Shown one piece after another: positions 23,407-34,678 of a stretch of 64,000 nucleotides of DNA (positions within the stretch are counted from its first letter, which is position 1; the number at the start of each line of letters is the position of its first letter). Position numbers and translations under genes: made by a program. The notes below the pieces were generated by a model, which was not told the origin of the DNA, searched no databases, and was given only the letters and a program-made list of their open reading frames with translations. The DNA is from Antitrichia curtipendula (Eukaryota > Streptophyta > Bryopsida > Hypnales > Leucodontaceae): the NCBI GenBank assembly GCA_951230915.1, contig OX579637.1, positions 4,154,001 through 4,218,000 of the forward strand, written 5' to 3'.

Positions 23407-23968
23407 ATGGCATCATCCTCGGGGCTCGCAAAAGTCCCGGCAGAAGTCCTCCAGTTCTGGAACAACTCGTAAGTATCTGACTCAGTTTTCGTACTTGTAA
23501 TTCAAGACATTTCACTCGTGTGAATGGCTCTCAACTGTTATTGGAGTGAATGCAAATCAATGTACAAATCTGTGGATGCCCTAATTTAGACTAACAGGAG
23601 ATCCCCCGGTACTAGTGACCTAGAGCTTCAAAGTAGTTCCACCGCAGCCATGTACAATTATCAGATATATAAGAGTATCAGGAGATTTCTCGATGTCCCT
23701 AAGTGATGTACGACTTCCATGGATGCGTAGTAGCTTCAGTTGTAAGAGATTATCGTGAGATATCAGAATGGTTAATATCATTATACAACGGCAAGCATGC
23801 TTGGCAGCTTTACGTAGAAACGAGCTCCGTAATATTTCACGTTGAAAGTGTAGTCCCAGTTTCGACACATATTAGCCTCAGCTCCGAAATAGAATGTCGA
23901 AATCCCACGGTCACTTATACTAACAAACCATTAAAGAGTAGAGAGTGTGACTACTATCACAAGTTCGG

Positions 23969-24876
23969 ACCGTCATATCTCACGGTCGCTGGAGTTGATA
24001 TCCTCCCAGCCATAGCAAGTAGTACCTTCACCTGCGAATTTGGATCGAGATATCTCATAGTCGCTGATACGGATATCCTATCAGCAGAGGTCGTAGTACC
24101 GCCACTTTCCAAGTATGACCGTGATATCCCACGGTCCTTCATGGAAGTGCACATCCAACCATCACAGAGAGTACCTGTCAGTCTAACAGAGGACCGTGAT
24201 ATCTCACGATCACCTAAATAAGTGTCAGACCAACCTCGTCACATAGTACTTTCAACTGTAACAGCGGACCGTGATATCTCAGGGTCCCTCATGTAATTGT
24301 CCTACCAACCATCATATAGAGTACCTGTCAGTCTAACAGAGGACCGTGATATCTCATGATCACCTAAATAAGTGTTAGACCAACCTCGTAACATAGTACC
24401 ATCAACTGCAACAAAGGACCGTGATATCTCACGGTCCCTCATGTAATTCTACCAACCGATTAAGAGAGTACCTTGAACTCCAGTAGAGGATCGTGATATC
24501 TCACGGTCCTTCATGTAAGTGCACATCCAACTATCACACAAAGTACCTGCCACTTTAACAAAGGACCGTGATATCTCACGGTCTCTCATATAATTCTAGC
24601 AACCTCCTCACAAAGTACCTATGACTATAATAGATGACCGTGAGATATCACGGTTCCTCATTAAATTCTACCAACCTTCTCAGAGAGTACCTTGAACTGC
24701 AGTACAGGATCGTGATATGTCACGGTCCCTCATGTAATTGTCCTACCAACCTTCACATAGAGGACCTTTGACACAAACAGAGAACCGTAATATTTCACGG
24801 TCCTTCATATAACTGTCCTGCCAAATTCCTGACAAACTACCATTCACTGTAACTAAGGACTGTGATATGTCACGTT
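23969..24876. repeat. 13-unit class II palindrome array in intron 1 of module 2
   Basis: Near-palindromes of consensus ACCGTGATATCTCACGGT start at 23969, 24044, 24118, 24193, 24268, 24343, 24418, 24490, 24565, 24637, 24709, 24784 and 24859. Spacing is 72-75 bp throughout. Spacers are related (accaacc..acagagtacct..) but vary more than the palindromes, which are the best-kept part of each unit. A diverged copy lies near 23750. The array fills most of a 1.5-kb intron. Confidence 0.9.
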
Positions 24877-25946
24877 CCATCTTTGTCGTAGTCATCATGC
24901 CTTGTCACGTAGTACCATCGTTAAATGCTATTACAACTTCTGATAAATACATTTTCAGGATGGTATTGCATTGCAGTAGTGCTAACCAATTCCTCTGACA
25001 TGCTGCAGCGAGAACGTCTTACGTGAATGGCCCGACGACTATGCGCCTAAAAAACTCGCAATTTTCATCGACAACTAGGTGCATATGTTCCGTTACACTG
25101 GACATCATCGCCTAGGAGCAGTTTTCCGTTGCGACAGTAAAGTTACAGCTTGGGGTATTGAGCGGAAAGTGGGGCAGGATGGACTTACTTCGATCCTTCC
25201 GAAACTGGTGTACAACAATAAGGTTCACCCTACGGCAGGGTTGGACATTGTAGAGATGTAGGGACTCGATAATTGCACTGCTTTCCTTGTGATTGTTGAG
25301 AAGGTACCAAAGTCCGACAATGTCAAAGACATATGGGCTCATCCTGGATTACGAGAAGCTGCGTCTGGACATGTGCGAGAGCATCACTCAGAGGGGAATG
25401 TTCAACTCCAAGGACAATTCGCATTTCTTCACCCCCGCTGAATTGAAGACGGAATGGAACATTATTGATGAGGACCGCCACGAATCCAATCCCTCCAAAG
25501 CAACTGTTGTGATTGCGCCTCCAGCTCCGTCCCCGAAGAAAAGAGCGCAAAAGCGAAAATCGATTGTTGGAGCGCAACGAGTACAACGAAGGTGGTGGAC
25601 TACTATCACGCCTGCCCCAAACAAGAACTCCTTACGAGTACAACGCACTATTGGATAATTGGCGGTCAACATACTGTGGCGGCACACAAGAAACTGGTTG
25701 AGAATGGTGAAATTCCAGACTGTGACAAGAACATGGCCTCCACCTTCAACATTATTCCGATGTGGTCACCCGAAGATAAGTCCCTGGACATTATGCACCT
25801 CTCCAAGGCACTGAACCAGAACATTGTTGGAAAGCAGAAGGAACAGACCTTTCTAACGCAGCTTGTGCACGCTCGCCTGAAATGGAGGGATTATGGGTAG
25901 CCCGCAGCCATCCCTTATGGGAAGAGCACACTCGAAAGAGTATCTT

Positions 25947-26163
25947 GTAAGTATTTCTCCAAACTGTTTCACTTCGTGCTTTTACTTCAATTTTTGTTCG
26001 CCGTGAGGGAGACCGTGACATATCACGATCAATCTAAGTGCACATACACCAGAACTATGAACGTGATATCTTACGATGCTGACATGAAGCACCATGATAT
26101 TTTGTCCATATCTACTAATTGCATCTGATAGATTCAGTGTTAATGAACAGGACTATGTTCCAG
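25947..26163 (+). other. Intron 2 of the module 2 gene, with two class II palindromes
   Basis: The donor is TCTT|GTAAGT and the acceptor is TATGTTCCAG before TGATGGC, restoring phase 1. Palindrome copies lie at 26012-26029 and 26060-26077, 48 bp apart. Confidence 0.55.
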
Positions 26164-27186
26164 TGATGGCAACTATCTTCACTAGTGTGAAGGGCAATGA
26201 CTCTCCCGACTTGAGGATTCCGCTTGTCTTCATGGAGAATGATTCCGATGTGGACAAATGGATTAAAATCGAGAAGAAGTTCCTCGATTATGGCCTACTA
26301 GACGGCACTCTGTTCGATTCGAAAAAGAAGAGGATACCTCTCGTGCAAAATGATTTCAAGCCGCTGTATGGGCTCCGGACAGAGGACTGTAACTATCTTG
26401 CTGACCTGGTGGATAAGAAGAAGGTATGCATGAAGAATTCCAAGGCGAAGGCCGGGCTGAACATGACTAGTCTCGTCGACGCAGGTATTAGACTTAGACT
26501 AGTGAGGGGCATCCAGAACGAGTTTATGTTTGTTTATCACCAGCATCCGCTGCCTAGCAAGGCAAAAGAGTATGTCCCTTACACATCAGCGGAATGGGAT
26601 AAGTTTACGGAGGAGAAGAAGATCACCAGATCGCAACTGGAATTCTGGGTGGACAAAACCAACGACACCGAACTGGGAAGGAAATGGTTGATAGGGCGCA
26701 CAAAAAATCTAAACAAGTCGACCGACCCAGACCAGTGCCCACAGTTGGTGAAGACGATGTGGACGTCTTTCTTCAATGCCCATGCCGAAGCAGCTGTGGA
26801 GGAGGTACTTGACCAGAAATTTGTAGATAATTACTTCTGCGCGGTTATGGACGAGAGGAGCTGGAATATCAGCACTATTCTAGCTGACCCTGCCGTCTAA
26901 TCATGGCGGGGCCAGGACAAACCGCATATATATTTTTGGTTTCTTTTCGAGGTCACGACTGGTGGGCCTCGGGCAAAATTGCTGGAGAATTATAAGCTGA
27001 AGAGACTATTCGATTTGGGACACACATCATCCGGCACCCCCATCCGCTGGTTACGTCGATGAAGTACCCTTAGACGACGACATCGACATCCATAGCGCAA
27101 CTTCTAAAGAGACCGACGATGATCCGGATCAGGAGTACTCCTCGCACAGCGAAGAAGATACAATTATACCGCCCATCGTGAAGAAG

Positions 27187-27881
27187 GTTGGTTAACTTGT
27201 AGTGAGACCATGAGATATCACGATGCAGCTAGGCAGTGCAGAAGTAGCATGCCTCGTGAAGGGCCTCCACAATTTCACAGTGCGAAACTATTTGTTGTGT
27301 AATGTAGGGGGCTACCGATGTACTGAATTGCTGACAAGAATATGTCTTTACCTAATGTGATTAGCCCGAGGGTAAGTTCGTTAGGGAATGGGGGATTATG
27401 TTATCTTCTAGCTTTGTTTAATAGCTTTCTATGGAGCTTGTCACACAATTGGTGTCCAGTACTCGAGGACCTGTGACATTTAGTTATTCAGAACGTGACT
27501 TTTATCAGGTGTTGAGGTATTATATTGGTAGTGTTATAGTGTGTGCTGAGTTTAATATTATGATTTAAGCTAAAGAACCTGGCGAAGGAAGCACAAAGGA
27601 CTGCTTGCTATCCAATTATAGAATCCCGGATTGCAGGGTTGATAAGGACTGCACTGTAAGGTTTGCAACTAGAATGAGATGATCACATAGAGTGTCATCA
27701 TTTTGAGTGCCCCAATTGTAGAGCGGAAACAACTTATCCTAAAATAGAGAAGTATTAGTTTTACTTTCCTGAAGGGGTGTCTCCGAGGGGCATTAGGATT
27801 GCCTAGTTCTGTCCTAATGCTACATCTTCCCCGTTTTGATGGCATTATTTCTAACTCAGTGGAATTTGTGAATTGTCGCAG
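27187..27881 (+). other. Intron 3 of the module 2 gene, with one class II palindrome
   Basis: The exon before reads IVKK and the exon after begins KKVPEPEKRAK following an acceptor AATTGTCGCAG. The donor (AAG|GTTGGT) is weak. ACCATGAGATATCACGAT lies at 27207-27224, close to the donor. No coding frame is seen within. Confidence 0.5.
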
Positions 27882-28315
27882 AAGAAGGTTCCTGAGCCGG
27901 AGAAGAGGGCCAAGGAGTTAAAGAATCCCAGCGCCGGAAAACGTCATGACAATCCTACTTTCGTAATGAAAAAGGGGAAAGAGAAATCTGCGAAGAAGCC
28001 AGATAAATTGATGAAGAAAAGGGGTTCACCATTAGCGCAAAATCGACCAATGCCAATCCTTCAGGATGAGGAGAGATCGGAGACAACAGTGGATGCTTTA
28101 GTCGCGGTAGAGCGGATTCCGAATGCTACGGATACTGCAGCCATATTAGACTCTCTTGCAGCGGGTATTGGCCCTTCTCAGGATTCGCAGACACTCTACC
28201 AGCCAGGACCCATGCCGAAGAAGGAGGCTAGGCCTGCGGAGGTTTTTGAACGTAATGAATCTCTTTCTTCCAGTCTAGGGACGGGAAAGTGACATGCGGG
28301 TACGAGCGACGCTGC

Positions 28316-28333
28316 ATCAGGATATATCACGAT
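28316..28333 (+). repeat. Class II palindrome inside coding sequence
   Basis: ATCAGGATATATCACGAT is read in frame as SGYITM in exon 4 of the module 2 gene. This parallels the in-frame class I copies of module 1. Confidence 0.6.
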
Positions 28334-28861
28334 GTCCCCTGTTTCTGAACCCAAGTCGGGAGTCGACATGGCTGATGACGTTGTGGGCGACACTTTGATT
28401 GATCTGAACCAAATGAGTCCGGAAGCAGGCACAACTAAGGTGACTCGTACAGAAGTTGCATTCCCCTCTGGAATTCCGGATGTCGGGAGGGTCAGGATCA
28501 GGAATATGTTTAAGGATATAGCTAGTTTTCCAAGTGTGAGTGTCGGAACGAGTAGCACCTTAACTACTAAAATGTCTAATGAAATTCAGAACGTTTGGCT
28601 TGCACACCAGTTTATTTACAAGAGCATTTTTGAAATTGCATTGGACCAGGGTTCGCAGGCAGAAGTGGTCGATGACGTTGATGACAGAAGGATCGAAGAG
28701 GAAGTTGTCGTTGAAGGAAAGGGGAGCGTGGAGGACAATGCCAAAGGTGCATGAGGTGACATCATGCATTACTTGAGGGATGGGATTCCTGGGCTACCGT
28801 ATACAGTGAACTTGTGTCTAAGAAGCTGATGATCCCTTAGGCTGCAGATTCTGTCCGAGCT

Positions 28862-29509
28862 ATGGCGACACTACCAGGGTCATCAAAAGAGGTACCTTGC
28901 CGGAAGTATACAGTGGTCCTTGACTTGAATGGACTACTTGTTCACAGGACGTATATGCGCACATAACTCCATGTTCAGGGTTGTCCAGCTCTTACGGACT
29001 TCCTGGATTGGCTACGTGAAAAGGCTGACATTGTATTCTGGAGCAGTGTTACTTCCAGGAACATGAGCAAATTGTTGGATGTTGTACTTGCTGATGCTTC
29101 GTTTGGTCCTAGAGATGTCACTTGCTTAACTCAAGCAGCATGCACGTGGTCGAGGTACAGATTCGCAAATGCGCCGGAGAAACCGATCTTCCTGAAAGAT
29201 CTGGGTACACTAGCACGCATGGCTGGTCTTTTGTCTCTACAAGACGTTCTCCTAGTTGATGACAATCCAGTTAAAAACCTTCTCAATGATCCTCACAATG
29301 CTGTATTCCCTCAGTCCTGGTGCGGTGACAGGCATGACAACTACTTGGATGGCCACCTCCGTCCTTGGCTTGAAGGTCTCTTTAAATCTAATGTAGTTGT
29401 TCCGGTCTATGTGAAGAATAGTCCATTGTATGGCGGTCAGTGCCCGATGGAAGCAGTGTCCACTGAAGGCATGAACATACTGAGGGGGGCCCTGGACAGC
29501 CCGCTCTAA
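28862..29509 (+). pseudogene. FCP1/NIF-like HAD phosphatase relative, module 2 copy
   Basis: The frame opens with ATG at 28862 (MATLPGSSKEVPCRKY) and is broken only by TAA at 28964. It reads TVVLDLNGLLVHR at residues ~19-31 (HAD nucleophile motif with Asn for the second Asp), then IVFWSSVTSRNM, LLVDDNPVKNLL and AVFPQSW, the ordered landmarks of FCP1/NIF domains. Loss of the second Asp, usually the acid/base, makes normal phosphatase activity doubtful, although DLN versions exist in plants. It lies 110 bp after the module 2 long gene, same strand, as in module 1. A class II palindrome (29518-29535) follows the stop at once. Confidence 0.7.
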
Positions 29510-29517
29510 AAGGTGCC

Positions 29518-29535
29518 ACCGTGACATATCACAAT
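29518..29535. repeat. Class II palindrome after the FCP1-like gene
   Basis: ACCGTGACATATCACAAT lies 9 bp past the FCP1-like stop. A weaker half-copy (GAGATCTCACGG) follows at about 29828-29841. Confidence 0.75.
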
Positions 29536-29986
29536 ACTTGTAAGGGTGTGTCAAAGGTTCAGGGTGTTAGATGTACATTATAGCGTACTGTTAACGTAAT
29601 CTTCAATTTTCTATAAAGTTGATACATTGAAGTTTGAAGTTGATACATTTTGAGTAGGTCAGGCAGTTTTGAATACTTAGTTCTAGTATTCTCGTACTTG
29701 CGGAAAAATTGATTGTAAATTAACATTCGATAGTTATAAATTTGAAGTTCTATGTAAAGTGACACCCATTTTGAATTGGATGTGAACTCTGGTCCGTGGC
29801 TTTGTATTTCTTCTTTATGTTCCATCCAGAGATCTCACGGCACTTCATCCTGCGTGTGAATTGCATCTTTTATTCTGTGGATTCACTTACGAAATTAGAC
29901 ATGATGAGTCAGTCACATGTTTTGCTGTATGTAGTATAACGTGATCCATATTCACTGGGAGAAATCTTGATGGTTGGTTCACGCAG

Positions 29987-30475
29987 AAGGCGTTGCTTGT
30001 TGTACTGACCGGTGATCTATGCGTTCATGGCAGTGTTGCGGATCTCCCTCAGAACATCAACATACTGATTGGCTTTTACGGTCTTTTTCAATCTTTCGTC
30101 AAACATACTCAGTGTGTGTTGTGGTCGTGCATGCATACTTTGACTTTGGCAGAGCTTCTTCAACGTCTTCTTCCACCCGAAATTTTGAGTGGCTTCCTTT
30201 ATATTGCCGGTGTTGACAAACCCGACAAGAGCAAGCCCTATCCAAATCATAGTCAATTGCTGAAGCATCTCTTAAGTTGTCCTAAACAGCGTAGTGTTCT
30301 TTGGAATCGAACCCTTGTAGTGCTCGAGTTAGATTCCCTGAAGTCACCTCGTGTGTGCGTACTACAACCCTCAATATGCGTGAGGGATGATGTAGATTCT
30401 CTTGAATTGCAACGTCCCTACTATGTCCAGAAGGTGTTAAATGTTAGTGGGAAACCTTTCCGGCGAGCGGACTAG
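29987..30475 (+). pseudogene. Diverged FCP1-like remnant
   Basis: An exon-like frame follows an acceptor GTTCACGCAG at 29986. It reads KALLVVLTGDLCVHG, where the HAD nucleophile motif would be but without the Asp pair. Then come VLWSCMH (family FWSS strand), LLPPEILSGFLYIAG, and TLVVLELDSLKSPRV in place of the LVDDxPxK segment. The order and spacing fit an FCP1/NIF domain that has lost its catalytic residues. The frame itself is open to TAG at 30473, unlike its better-kept neighbour. Confidence 0.45.
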
Positions 30476-30675
30476 TTTAAATATCGCAAGGAATGCCTTC
30501 ACTTGAATCTGAAGGCTCTTCTTTGTTTGTCTTGTATGAACATCAATGAAATTTCATGAATCCAAGTTCAATGTTTATTGGAAACTAATTGCATTGTACA
30601 AAATACCTGTATGGTAATTGCTTTTGCCTTGTCATTTTGAATTTGCTGTTCTAATTAACATAGTAGGGATTATAG

Positions 30676-31740
30676 TCATCAAGAGATCTCCCAATCTCTA
30701 ATTCCGCACAAAAATCCAAACGGGCCAAAAGTTTTGGCTGTATCATCTGAATTTGCATAAATCCCGCAGTGATTAGTTTCTTGCAAAGCGTAGAATCGTA
30801 ATTTCATGGGTTTCCAATACATCAAGAGATCTCCTGATGATTCATTTCAGTTACTACATCCCAATAAACATAAGAGTGCAATCCTCCAATGACAACGTTA
30901 CTTGGCATGTTCTCATATATGAGCCTGACATGTGCTACTTTGAACGGCGTGGAGGGCTCTAAAATGTGAACATCTGAAGATCTCTTGATGAAGTGTACTA
31001 GTATGACCTACTTCAAATTAGTCCCCTTCAAATTTTTCCCTTACTACTTGGAACAACGTGGCGGTCCCCAAAATGTTAACACCTCAAGACGGCACAATAA
31101 ATTGTACCATGACATACTAGTTCAAATTGGTCCCCCTCAATTGTTTGTCCTCCTACTTTAAGCGACTTGGTCGTCTCCAAAATCCTAACACCATAAGATC
31201 TCCCAATACATTGTATCATGACATAGTTCCCATTGGTCCCCCTCGAATGTTTCCCTTCCTACTTTGAACAACAAGGCAAACTCCAAAATGTTAACACCTC
31301 AAGAAGGCACATGAAACTATATCATAACATATTTAGATCAAATTGGTCCCCCTCAATTGTTTTTCTTCCTACTTTAAACGACTTAGTCGTCTCCAAAATC
31401 CTAACACCATAAGATCTCCCAATACATTGTATCATGACATAGTTCCCATTGATCCCCCTCAAATGTTTCCCTTCCTACTTTGAACAACATGGCAAACTCC
31501 AAAATGTTAACACCTCAAGAAGGCACATGAAACTATATCATAACATACTTAGATCAAATTGGTCCCCCTCAATTGTTTCTCTTCCTACTTTAAACGACTT
31601 AGTCGTCTCCAAAATCCTAACACCATAAGATCTCCCGATACATTGTATCATGAAATAGTTCCCATTGGTCCCCCTCGAATGTTTCCCTTCCTACTTTGAA
31701 CAACGTGGCAGACTCCAAAATGTTAACATCAAAAGATATC
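30676..31740. repeat. Tandem repeat, alternating ~106/110-bp monomers
   Basis: The block 'attggtccccctc' recurs at 31126, 31232, 31342, 31448, 31558 and 31663, giving spacings of 106, 110, 106, 110 and 105 bp, so a ~216-bp dimer. Looser related units extend upstream to about 30680. Many units hold a GAGATCTC or AGATCTCC core flanked by ATCA/TGAT. No coding potential. Confidence 0.9.
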
Positions 31741-32280
31741 CTGATGAACTACACCTTGAAAAAGTCCAAATTTGACCCTAAAGTCCAAAAGTAGTTAAAT
31801 ATGGCATCATTAGCTTCTGAGCCCTTTTTTGTATTAATAGAATGATAAATAAAATACAATACAAAAATACCTTATTAAAAAAGTAGAGTGCTTCATGTAT
31901 AAGAAGCCTCTTCCCCTCTACCTACATATATTTTACGAATTTAAAAGTGAATGATTCATTCACTTTTAAGTGACATTATGAGCCATCGCTACATACACAC
32001 TATGTGTCCAATATGCTACATTAATTGAGTCTATTCACTAAAAATTGGCTCGCTTTTCTATACATTGCTTGCTTCTTGGCATTTTGTATGAAGGAATATC
32101 TCATCTTGCAAGTGTATTTATATAGATGACCTTAGTGGTTCCATGTTTGCCACAAAGAGCTTGGAGTTTTTGTTGTTGTTGGTGCTCCAATTATCTTTGG
32201 ATTCAGCAATTATTGTGTCAATGGAGCTTCACACTCCACATTTGAAAGTCTCAAAATGTGCATTTTGTCCAAATTGAATG
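31741..32280. other. No gene recognised
   Basis: AT-rich spacer between two unrelated tandem arrays. Confidence 0.5.
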
Positions 32281-32289
32281 AATAAGGCC

Positions 32290-33520
32290 TTTTAACATGA
32301 GCCCGCCTGTATATATGCGGACCCCAGCCCTTACCTGCTCTCGGTGCCAAGATGACCACATGAGCACCTCAGCCTTGCAAAGTTGGGTCCTGATATGGAA
32401 ACAACATCACGCCATACAACCTCTAAGTTTTCAAATTTGGAATCGACAAAAACAAACCAAGCGCTATGTCTTGGCTTCAGCCTGCCCCTATGCATGGGGA
32501 CCCCAACCCACACCTTGTCTTGGTGTCGAGACAACCATCTGGGCACTAGAGCCTTGCAAAGTTGGATCTTGACATTGCAATGACAGCTCACAATAACACC
32601 CCTTGTTATCGGCTGAAGAAATGACAAAAAACAAACCAGGCGCTGTGGCTTGGCATGAACACGTCCGTATGCATGCGGACCCCAATCCTTACCTGCTCTC
32701 AATGTCGAGACGACCACTCGAGCATCCTAGCCTTGCAAAGTCCGGTCGTAATATGGAAACAACAGCACGCCACCCCCCCCCCCAAGTTCTTGATTATGGA
32801 AACAATAAAAACAAACCAGGCACTATGTTAGGGCTTCAGCCCGCCCATATGCATGGGGATCCCAGCCCACACTTTGTCTCAGTGTTGAAACAACCACCCA
32901 AGCACCTGAGACTTGCGAGGTGCGGATATGAGAAAGCCTTACCTGGCACTACGGCTTATCATTGGCCCTCCATATGCAAAGACAACCCATCCCTTACTTG
33001 CTCTCTGTGTCGAGACGACTGTCCAACCACCCAACACATGCAAAGATTGGTCTCATCTCCTCGCACCACGAACCTGAGTTTTCTGGTTCTCCTTTATTTT
33101 ATGCAAGATGTCCCTGGACTTGTCTTTTCTTGGTATCGAGAGGACTGCCAACCCACAATACATCTGCAGAGTGAGGACGTCCTGAAAATTGTCCTCTAGA
33201 TGGTTCGGCTGCATGTGCCCCCCTTGTATGCAAAACAATCCTCCACCTTGACTGGTCTCGGTACCAAGACAACCACATTACACCCCCACTTATGGAAAGA
33301 AATTTATTTTCGCCCAACCTCATGGACATGAGTTCTTGTGTGTATCTGAGCTTCATGCAAGGAAATCCGTGACCATGGCTTTTCTCGGTACCGAGACCTC
33401 GCCCCTCTCAAATGACGTATGTACAAGGCAAACCTGACAGTCATTCTTCTGGCATTGTAGATTTTAGTCCGCACCCCCGCATGCAAAATTGTCTACGGCC
33501 ATTCCCTCCCTCGGTAACGA
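32290..33520. repeat. Degenerate ~178-bp tandem array
   Basis: Units contain 'tatgcatgcggaccccaacc', 'acctgctctcggtgccaagacaacca' and 'agccttgcaaagtt..aatatggaaacaac' in fixed order. Starts near 32313, 32490, 32669 and 32848 give a period of ~178 bp. Beyond 32.97 kb the units shorten to about 127 bp and diverge. A C-run lies at 32772-32781. Long frames here follow the repeat and are not called as genes. Confidence 0.8.
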
Positions 33521-33529
33521 GAGCTACCT

Positions 33530-34673
33530 CCCCCTACGTCACGCATGCAAAACTCTATCCCTATGATCACCACAGCAGGAATAACAGAGGACTCGGGTGC
33601 AGGAGTGACATGAAATGCAACCTCACTCATGGGCGGTGACTATAGATTGAGTGCTCAAATGAACCCTAAAAAAAGTGGGGAACACACTCTTGTATAGAAT
33701 TTCCCTCTCTTGGAGTCTCTCCACCATTGCCAAGATCCATCCCTACAATTGCAACTAATCCTAAACCCTTGCGTGAGCTTTCTAAAACCAAAGCATTACA
33801 AAAATTGCATTGTGTACCTCAACTTCAGCGCCCGTTGTTGTGAGATTTTGTGTAGTGCCTGCCGCCATGTTCTCGTCTGTGCCCATAGTGCCCATACTTA
33901 AGCTTCTCCCACTACGCAAGATTCAGTTGCCGTTCATGGAGACTTTTATCCCAAAAATGACGTTTCTGTGCAATGCAACAAAGAGCAGAGAACATGAGAC
34001 TGGTGTGTGAGATAGAATGAATCCCCTATGAACCCTAATTGCCTTCGAAATGATTGGCGGTGCACTATTTGGCCCATGCGGCAAGCAGCCAGTGTGCTAG
34101 TTGGCGGTTGGTGGAGATCAATTTGGCATTTAATTTAGTGAACTAGCTCGGTTGAGGCTCCCTTTTGGGCGCTTGGTCTGATGATTTGGCCCTAGTTTTG
34201 CCTCTACCTCCGATTTATGCTTTAGCTTGGAAAATGTTCTGACCGTTGAGGATTGGTTCGGGGATTTGGCCTTGCTGGTCTTCCACATTGGTCTTGTCTC
34301 CAAGAATTGGATTGGGATTACTTAAGGTGATCATGACCTCGGGCTTTAGTTTAGGAGTGGAAGGGTGTAATGGTCCCGTCTTGATAGAATTTGAAGACTT
34401 TCTATTCACCTGAAGCCTTAGCATATAATAGTTTTGGTTCTCATTTTTTCAAGGTGTTATGGACCAATGTCATTCTCTATTGTTGTCTCTTCTGCTTTCC
34501 TAATTACATATGTGGGATTTACTCTATCTAGAGCAGTATTTTACAACAACGATAATGTATTTCAAATGTTTGCCTACTATTGTATTGTCTTATTCAATAT
34601 TCTGATACAAGTACAAGTTGATCAAAGAATGGAGTTAATTGCTTTAAATTGGGTTTTAGCCATCAAATTTATC
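33530..34673. other. No gene recognised
   Basis: Mixed sequence between the tandem array and element A. Short frames on both strands lack any recognisable domain. Confidence 0.45.
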
Positions 34674-34678
34674 ACAAC

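Larger units (their letters stand above)
23407..28754 (+). pseudogene. Module 2 long gene with ParB-like GQH motif, broken
   Basis: Proposed exons are 23407-23468, 25009-25946, 26164-27186 and 27882-28754, all with GT-AG ends. The start ATG gives MASSSGLAKVPAEVLQFWNNS, completed across the first junction (phase 2). Exon 2 has TAG stops at 25076, 25259 and 25898 and two frameshifts (near 25300-25330 and 25560-25610). It carries HYWIIGGQHTVAAHKKL, then FNIIPMWSPEDK and a helical LSKALNQN. This is the counterpart of the INGQHSVEASKEL segment in module 1. Exon 3 is a charged, unrecognised domain with TAA 26898 and a frameshift in the CCCCC run near 27035. Exon 4 is Lys/Pro-rich with TGA 28290, where reading on continues to the TGA at 28752. 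Same exon order as module 1 but more decayed. Function unknown; a ParB-like fold is tentative. Confidence 0.55.

Noticed and set aside
23703..24221. 172-residue frame across the palindrome array
   Set aside because: The frame exists because the 72-75 bp period is mostly a multiple of three, and its sequence follows the repeat (RDIPRS-like). No domain, and it lies within a proposed intron.
23969..24876. CRISPR array
   Set aside because: Regularly spaced palindromes superficially fit, but spacers are related to each other, units are degenerate, the host is a eukaryote and no cas gene is present. It is a palindrome-containing tandem array in an intron.
32297..33199. Overlapping frames of up to 198 residues in the 178-bp array
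   Set aside because: They appear on both strands and repeat with the array period, with no recognisable domain.
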